Source: Porphyrobacter sp. IPPAS B-1204 (GTDB taxonomy: Bacteria > Pseudomonadota > Alphaproteobacteria > Sphingomonadales > Sphingomonadaceae). From it: a stretch of DNA of 64,000 bases. The DNA is taken from NCBI GenBank assembly GCA_003724185.1, contig RHGM01000003.1, positions 124,001 through 188,000 on the forward strand, read 5' to 3'. The notes under the pieces are model-generated. The model worked only from the letters and a program-made list of their open reading frames with translations. It searched no databases and was not told the DNA's origin. Of this stretch, positions 60,681-64,000 are shown one piece after another (position 1 is the first letter of the stretch; the number at the start of each line of letters is the position of its first letter). The position numbers were made by a program, and so were the translations under genes.

Positions 60681-63600
60681 CTAAGTCACCGGCACCAGAT
60701 TGTCGTCAGCATCGCGGTCGATGTAGAAGTTGTAAGGGTCGATCCCGGCATAGGTCGGGCGGCCCTTGCTGATGATCTCCACCACCTGCTTGCCACTCCG
60801 CACCGGCATCCGCTTGATCGACAGCACGTTGGCCTTGTCGAAGGCGCCCGCGCCCGGACGGTCGGTGAAAACGCCGACTTCGATGTTCTCGGCCAGCTTG
60901 GCGGGGCGTTCGTTGCCCTTGCCGTCCGCATAGAACTTGCCCGCCTGAATGGTGATGCGGGTGCGGTAGGTCAGATCGGGCAACTGCTGCGTCACCGCCT
61001 CGGTCGCCTTCAGATCGTAGATCGTGATCGCTTCGAACAGATCGGTGATCAGCGCCTGATGTTCGGGCGTGGTCGCTTCCTTGCGCAGTTCGGCAATCAG
61101 ATCGAGGCTGCGCGGGTACGGCGCAGGCTTGAACTTGAAGCGCGCCACCAGCCGCGCCAGGGCACGGTTCACCGCATCCTCGCCCAGCCGGTGCTGGAGC
61201 AGATACATGGCGATGCCGCCCTTGTTGTAATGGATGTGCTGCTGGTTCTCGACCCGCATCAGCGGCTGTTCGTCCAGCACATCGCCCTTGCGGCCCGCCA
61301 GATAGCGATCAAGCTCGAACTTCAGGAAGCGGCGGATCTTGTCCTCGCCATACAGCTGTTTCATCACCATCAGCGCGCTGTATTCAGCGAGGGTTTCGGA
61401 CAGCATGGTAGACCCCTGCATATCCCCGCCCACGATCTGGTGCGCCCAGTACTGGTGGCCGACTTCATGCGCGGTGACGAAGGTGACATAGTCGATGGTT
61501 TCGGGATCGCGCACATCGGCGGCAAAGCCGATGCTTTCGGAATAGGGCATGGTTCCGGCAAAGGCCTGCGCGAAGCTCTGGTAGCCCGGAAATTCGATGA
61601 TCCGCGCATAGCCGAACTGGTAGGGGCCGAAATTGCGCTGGTAGTAATCGAGCGAGGTCTTCATCGCCTTGAGCATCCCGGGCACGTTCCAGGCGTGGCG
61701 CGGATCGTGGTAGACCGATAGCAGCACCGGACCGGCCTGCTCCTCGGCCACGGCATAGCGCGCCGATTGCACCGAGAAAAAGTTGAGGATCGGTGCGGGG
61801 CTTTCAAACACCGCAATGCGGCGGCCATCCTTGACCGTGTCGGACAGCTTGTTGCCCGGCGCAATCGGCACCTGATCGGCCACCGTGCTGATGGTGATGC
61901 GCGAATTGACCCAATCGGCGCGGATGTAATTTTCGCCTTGGGCCTTCACGTCTTCCAGCTTGGCCATGCGCAATTCGTCGGGCAGGCCCTGGCGGCGGCG
62001 CGCAGTGCGATCGGTCAGCAGCCCGCGCTGGTCCATGCCGATGATGGGCGCGAAGGTGAAATTGTTCACGAAGGTGCCGTTGTCCACGATGTCGGTATCA
62101 GGCGAACCGTTCTTGAACCCGCGCCGCCACAGCTGCGACGTGAAATCGAGCCGGGTTGTCGCCCCCGGCGCAAGCGGGGTGTCAAACCGGTAGATGCGGT
62201 GGCCGAAATCCTCGTCAAAGCTTGCCTGACGGGCGCCTGCGATATCGAGCCGCTTGTACTCCACCCCTTCATCGCCCTGCCGCACATGCAGTTCGGTGAT
62301 CGGCACGCCGCTGTCGTTGCGCAGCATGTAATGCCCGGTCACGTCCATCCGCCGCTCAGCCGGATCGATCGCCACATCGAACTCCACATCGGTGACGACC
62401 GGGCGCGGCAGATCGGCAAACTTCAGATATTTGCGTTCATACTCCGCCGTGCTGGCTTCGACTTCATCGACAGTTTCGTAGGTGTTGAGCACCTTGATGT
62501 TGTGGTGGATCACCAGCCCCGTGCCGACCATGCCGGCAATCGCCGCGACCGCGATCCCGCCCGAGGCGAGGGTCACGCGCTGGCCGATGCCCTTCAGGCG
62601 CGGCAGCACCGCAACCACCGTCCCGCGTGGCCACGCCCAGTGCGACACCACCAGCAGCAGGACGGCAAAGCACACCCAATAGGCCCGCGCAATCATCCCG
62701 CCGACCCAGAACCGGCCCATCGCGTTCATGTCGGACAAGGGCTCACCCGGCCCGCCGCCGTAGCTGTAGAGCATGTTGGTGTAGCCAAGGTTCAGCAGGA
62801 AGATGCGCGTCAGGAACCACACCAGAAACAGCCCCCAGCCGATATACTTGTTGGGGCTGAGCACCTGAAAGAACACCGCCAGCACCGCGATCAGCAAAAG
62901 GTCGATGCTCTGCGGCACGACAAAGCCGACAAGATACAGGTCGATGTCGATGCTCGGCGCGCCCTTTAGCAGCTGGTAGACGATCCCCGCTGCCATCCCG
63001 GCCAGCGACATGGCCAGCAGCACGGCAAAGATCGCGAGGATCTTGGGCACGAACACCGCCCAAGCCGGCACCGGCGTGGCGGACAGGATCTCCCCGAACT
63101 TCACATCCCGCTCGCGCCAGACCAGCTCGCCGCCGTAGAACACGGCGACAATCATGCTGAACAGGAACATGTTGCCGGTGACGACTGTGATGACATCAGC
63201 CGTCAGCGGATAGGACGGCGTGCCGAAAACCGTTTCCGAAAAGGCCAAATTGAGCGCGATCAGCGTCAATGCCAGAAGCAGCAGTACGATCAGGCCGGGG
63301 CTTTTCAGCACCAGCAGCACCTCTGTCCTGAGGCGCACACGGAAGCTCGCCAGCACGTGGCCCAAGCCAAAGCTGCGGGTGACCGGCGCGGTCAGGGTTT
63401 GCGGGGCGACGGCGCCTGCCTTGGCGGTGCGCGCTGCCTGCTTGGCCAGCCGCCGCTGCCGCCAGCGCGACGGTGCGCGTTCCGTCATGCTGAAGCGGGC
63501 CCAGGCAAGGCCGAGGAACAGCGCCGACAGGCCCAGCACGAACACCCGGTTGAACAGCATATTGCCTTCAAGCGGGATCAGCTTCGTGTTCATGTCCGCC

Positions 63601-64000
63601 GCCGTCCAGTACCGCGACACCTCGCCAATCGCGCCCAGAGCCAGCGGTTCGTACCGGGCAAAGGTCTCCTGATAGGATGGATCGGCCGCCAGCACGGTGC
63701 CGATGGTGAGGTAGCCCATCACCAGCACCAGCACGCCGATATAACTCGCCAGCATCGACCGGGTGATCGTGGCGAGGCTGAACAACACCGCCGATGACAG
63801 GATGATGTTGGGGACAGCGATCACCAGAAACGGCCAGGCATAGGTGGCAAAGCCGCCCGGCCCCACTGTCTCGGGATCGACCCAGGGCATGGCCGCACCC
63901 AGCGCAATCCCCAGCGGCACGGCGATGTAGCCAAGCAGCGCGATCACCAGCCCGCCCAGAAAGCGCCCGGCGAGGAACTGCGTGCGCCCCACCGGTGTGG
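60681..64000 (-). CDS. ABC permease-M1 aminopeptidase fusion (truncated at right edge)
   Basis: The visible 1106 residues carry an N-terminal ABC-2-type permease half with about 10 membrane segments and a C-terminal M1 zinc peptidase. The zinc site is HEVGHQYWAHQ with the third ligand Glu in MLSETLAEYSALMVM, one residue further than in classic M1 enzymes. The Tyr segment near YNKGGIAMYLLQHRLG fits the M1 helical domain. The protein continues past 64000; the in-frame GTG near 63992 is internal. Such fusions occur in Bacteroidetes and proteobacteria beside an ABC ATPase, which would lie to the right. The extracytoplasmic peptidase would act on exported peptides. Confidence 0.87.
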   Translation of the reverse strand, partial: TPVGRTQFLAGRFLGGLVIALLGYIAVPLGIALGAAMPWVDPETVGPGGFATYAWPFLVIAVPNIILSSAVLFSLATITRSMLASYIGVLVLVMGYLTIGTVLAADPSYQETFARYEPLALGAIGEVSRYWTAADMNTKLIPLEGNMLFNRVFVLGLSALFLGLAWARFSMTERAPSRWRQRRLAKQAARTAKAGAVAPQTLTAPVTRSFGLGHVLASFRVRLRTEVLLVLKSPGLIVLLLLALTLIALNLAFSETVFGTPSYPLTADVITVVTGNMFLFSMIVAVFYGGELVWRERDVKFGEILSATPVPAWAVFVPKILAIFAVLLAMSLAGMAAGIVYQLLKGAPSIDIDLYLVGFVVPQSIDLLLIAVLAVFFQVLSPNKYIGWGLFLVWFLTRIFLLNLGYTNMLYSYGGGPGEPLSDMNAMGRFWVGGMIARAYWVCFAVLLLVVSHWAWPRGTVVAVLPRLKGIGQRVTLASGGIAVAAIAGMVGTGLVIHHNIKVLNTYETVDEVEASTAEYERKYLKFADLPRPVVTDVEFDVAIDPAERRMDVTGHYMLRNDSGVPITELHVRQGDEGVEYKRLDIAGARQASFDEDFGHRIYRFDTPLAPGATTRLDFTSQLWRRGFKNGSPDTDIVDNGTFVNNFTFAPIIGMDQRGLLTDRTARRRQGLPDELRMAKLEDVKAQGENYIRADWVNSRITISTVADQVPIAPGNKLSDTVKDGRRIAVFESPAPILNFFSVQSARYAVAEEQAGPVLLSVYHDPRHAWNVPGMLKAMKTSLDYYQRNFGPYQFGYARIIEFPGYQSFAQAFAGTMPYSESIGFAADVRDPETIDYVTFVTAHEVGHQYWAHQIVGGDMQGSTMLSETLAEYSALMVMKQLYGEDKIRRFLKFELDRYLAGRKGDVLDEQPLMRVENQQHIHYNKGGIAMYLLQHRLGEDAVNRALARLVARFKFKPAPYPRSLDLIAELRKEATTPEHQALITDLFEAITIYDLKATEAVTQQLPDLTYRTRITIQAGKFYADGKGNERPAKLAENIEVGVFTDRPGAGAFDKANVLSIKRMPVRSGKQVVEIISKGRPTYAGIDPYNFYIDRDADDNLVPVT

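Overview
The window reads as a chromosomal segment of a GC-rich alphaproteobacterium, most probably Sphingomonadales and close to the Erythrobacteraceae. This is inferred from gene content (class I lysyl-tRNA synthetase, a GTA-type 3TM holin, a DUF6456-type protein next to an XRE regulator, a Mo-hydroxylase with XdhC and a MobA-like protein) and from base composition. No 16S or marker-gene comparison could be run. Coding density is high, with many 1-4 base overlaps and mostly housekeeping genes, plus two accessory-looking regions.

Layout. 1-2762 (minus): two-component sensor kinase (cut by the left edge), OmpR-type regulator, PepSY protein and SIMPL protein. 2874-7702: Uup-type ABC-F ATPase overlapping a uracil-DNA glycosylase-like protein, a DUF6456-type protein, an XRE regulator and a glycosyltransferase. 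7720-10676 (minus): the yajC-secD-secF translocase operon. 10803-10893: a perfect 35-bp inverted repeat. 10981-11394: tRNA-Pro(GGG) and tRNA-Thr(CGT). 11867-21623: five co-directional genes for secreted DUF11/CshA-like proteins, including a 1713-residue protein that looks like an outer-membrane anchor. This is the best candidate in the window for an undescribed surface system. 21712-26027: XdhC and a molybdenum hydroxylase operon. 26266-30257: TonB-dependent receptor-like protein, CoA ester lyase, lone GTA holin and a small lipoprotein. 30333-34301: aroQ, accB, accC and a type II NADH dehydrogenase. 34298-38688: small proteins, an Lrp regulator, an orphan and partly degenerate histidine kinase, and a frameshifted polysaccharide deacetylase. 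38785-38959: tRNA-Ile(CAT) and tRNA-Pro(TGG).

39096-47340 looks like a stress/envelope module: VIT1-type transporter, DUF2383 protein, DUF883-like protein, CsbD-like protein, lmo0937-type membrane peptide, glycine-zipper lipoprotein, Crp/Fnr regulator, and a giant CheB-CheR-PAS-histidine kinase-receiver-receiver-LuxR fusion. A chemoreceptor tail fragment lies just upstream of the fusion. A 15-base sequence is repeated exactly in front of both the Crp gene and the lipoprotein gene. 47343-64000 returns to conserved genes: M28 peptidase, diguanylate cyclase, ettA, a degenerate GGDEF protein, a pyridoxamine-oxidase-fold protein, a repeat-rich RcnB-like protein with a clear terminator, a 2OG-Fe(II) oxygenase, lysK, a DinG/XPD helicase overlapping a SixA-type phosphatase, and an ABC-permease/M1-peptidase fusion cut by the right edge.

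Functionally, the Sec genes, the envelope proteins and the DUF11 locus all concern export and the cell surface. The 39-47 kb module couples several signalling inputs to two probable DNA-binding outputs (Crp/Fnr and the LuxR domain). All functional statements rest on motifs and family recognition by eye.
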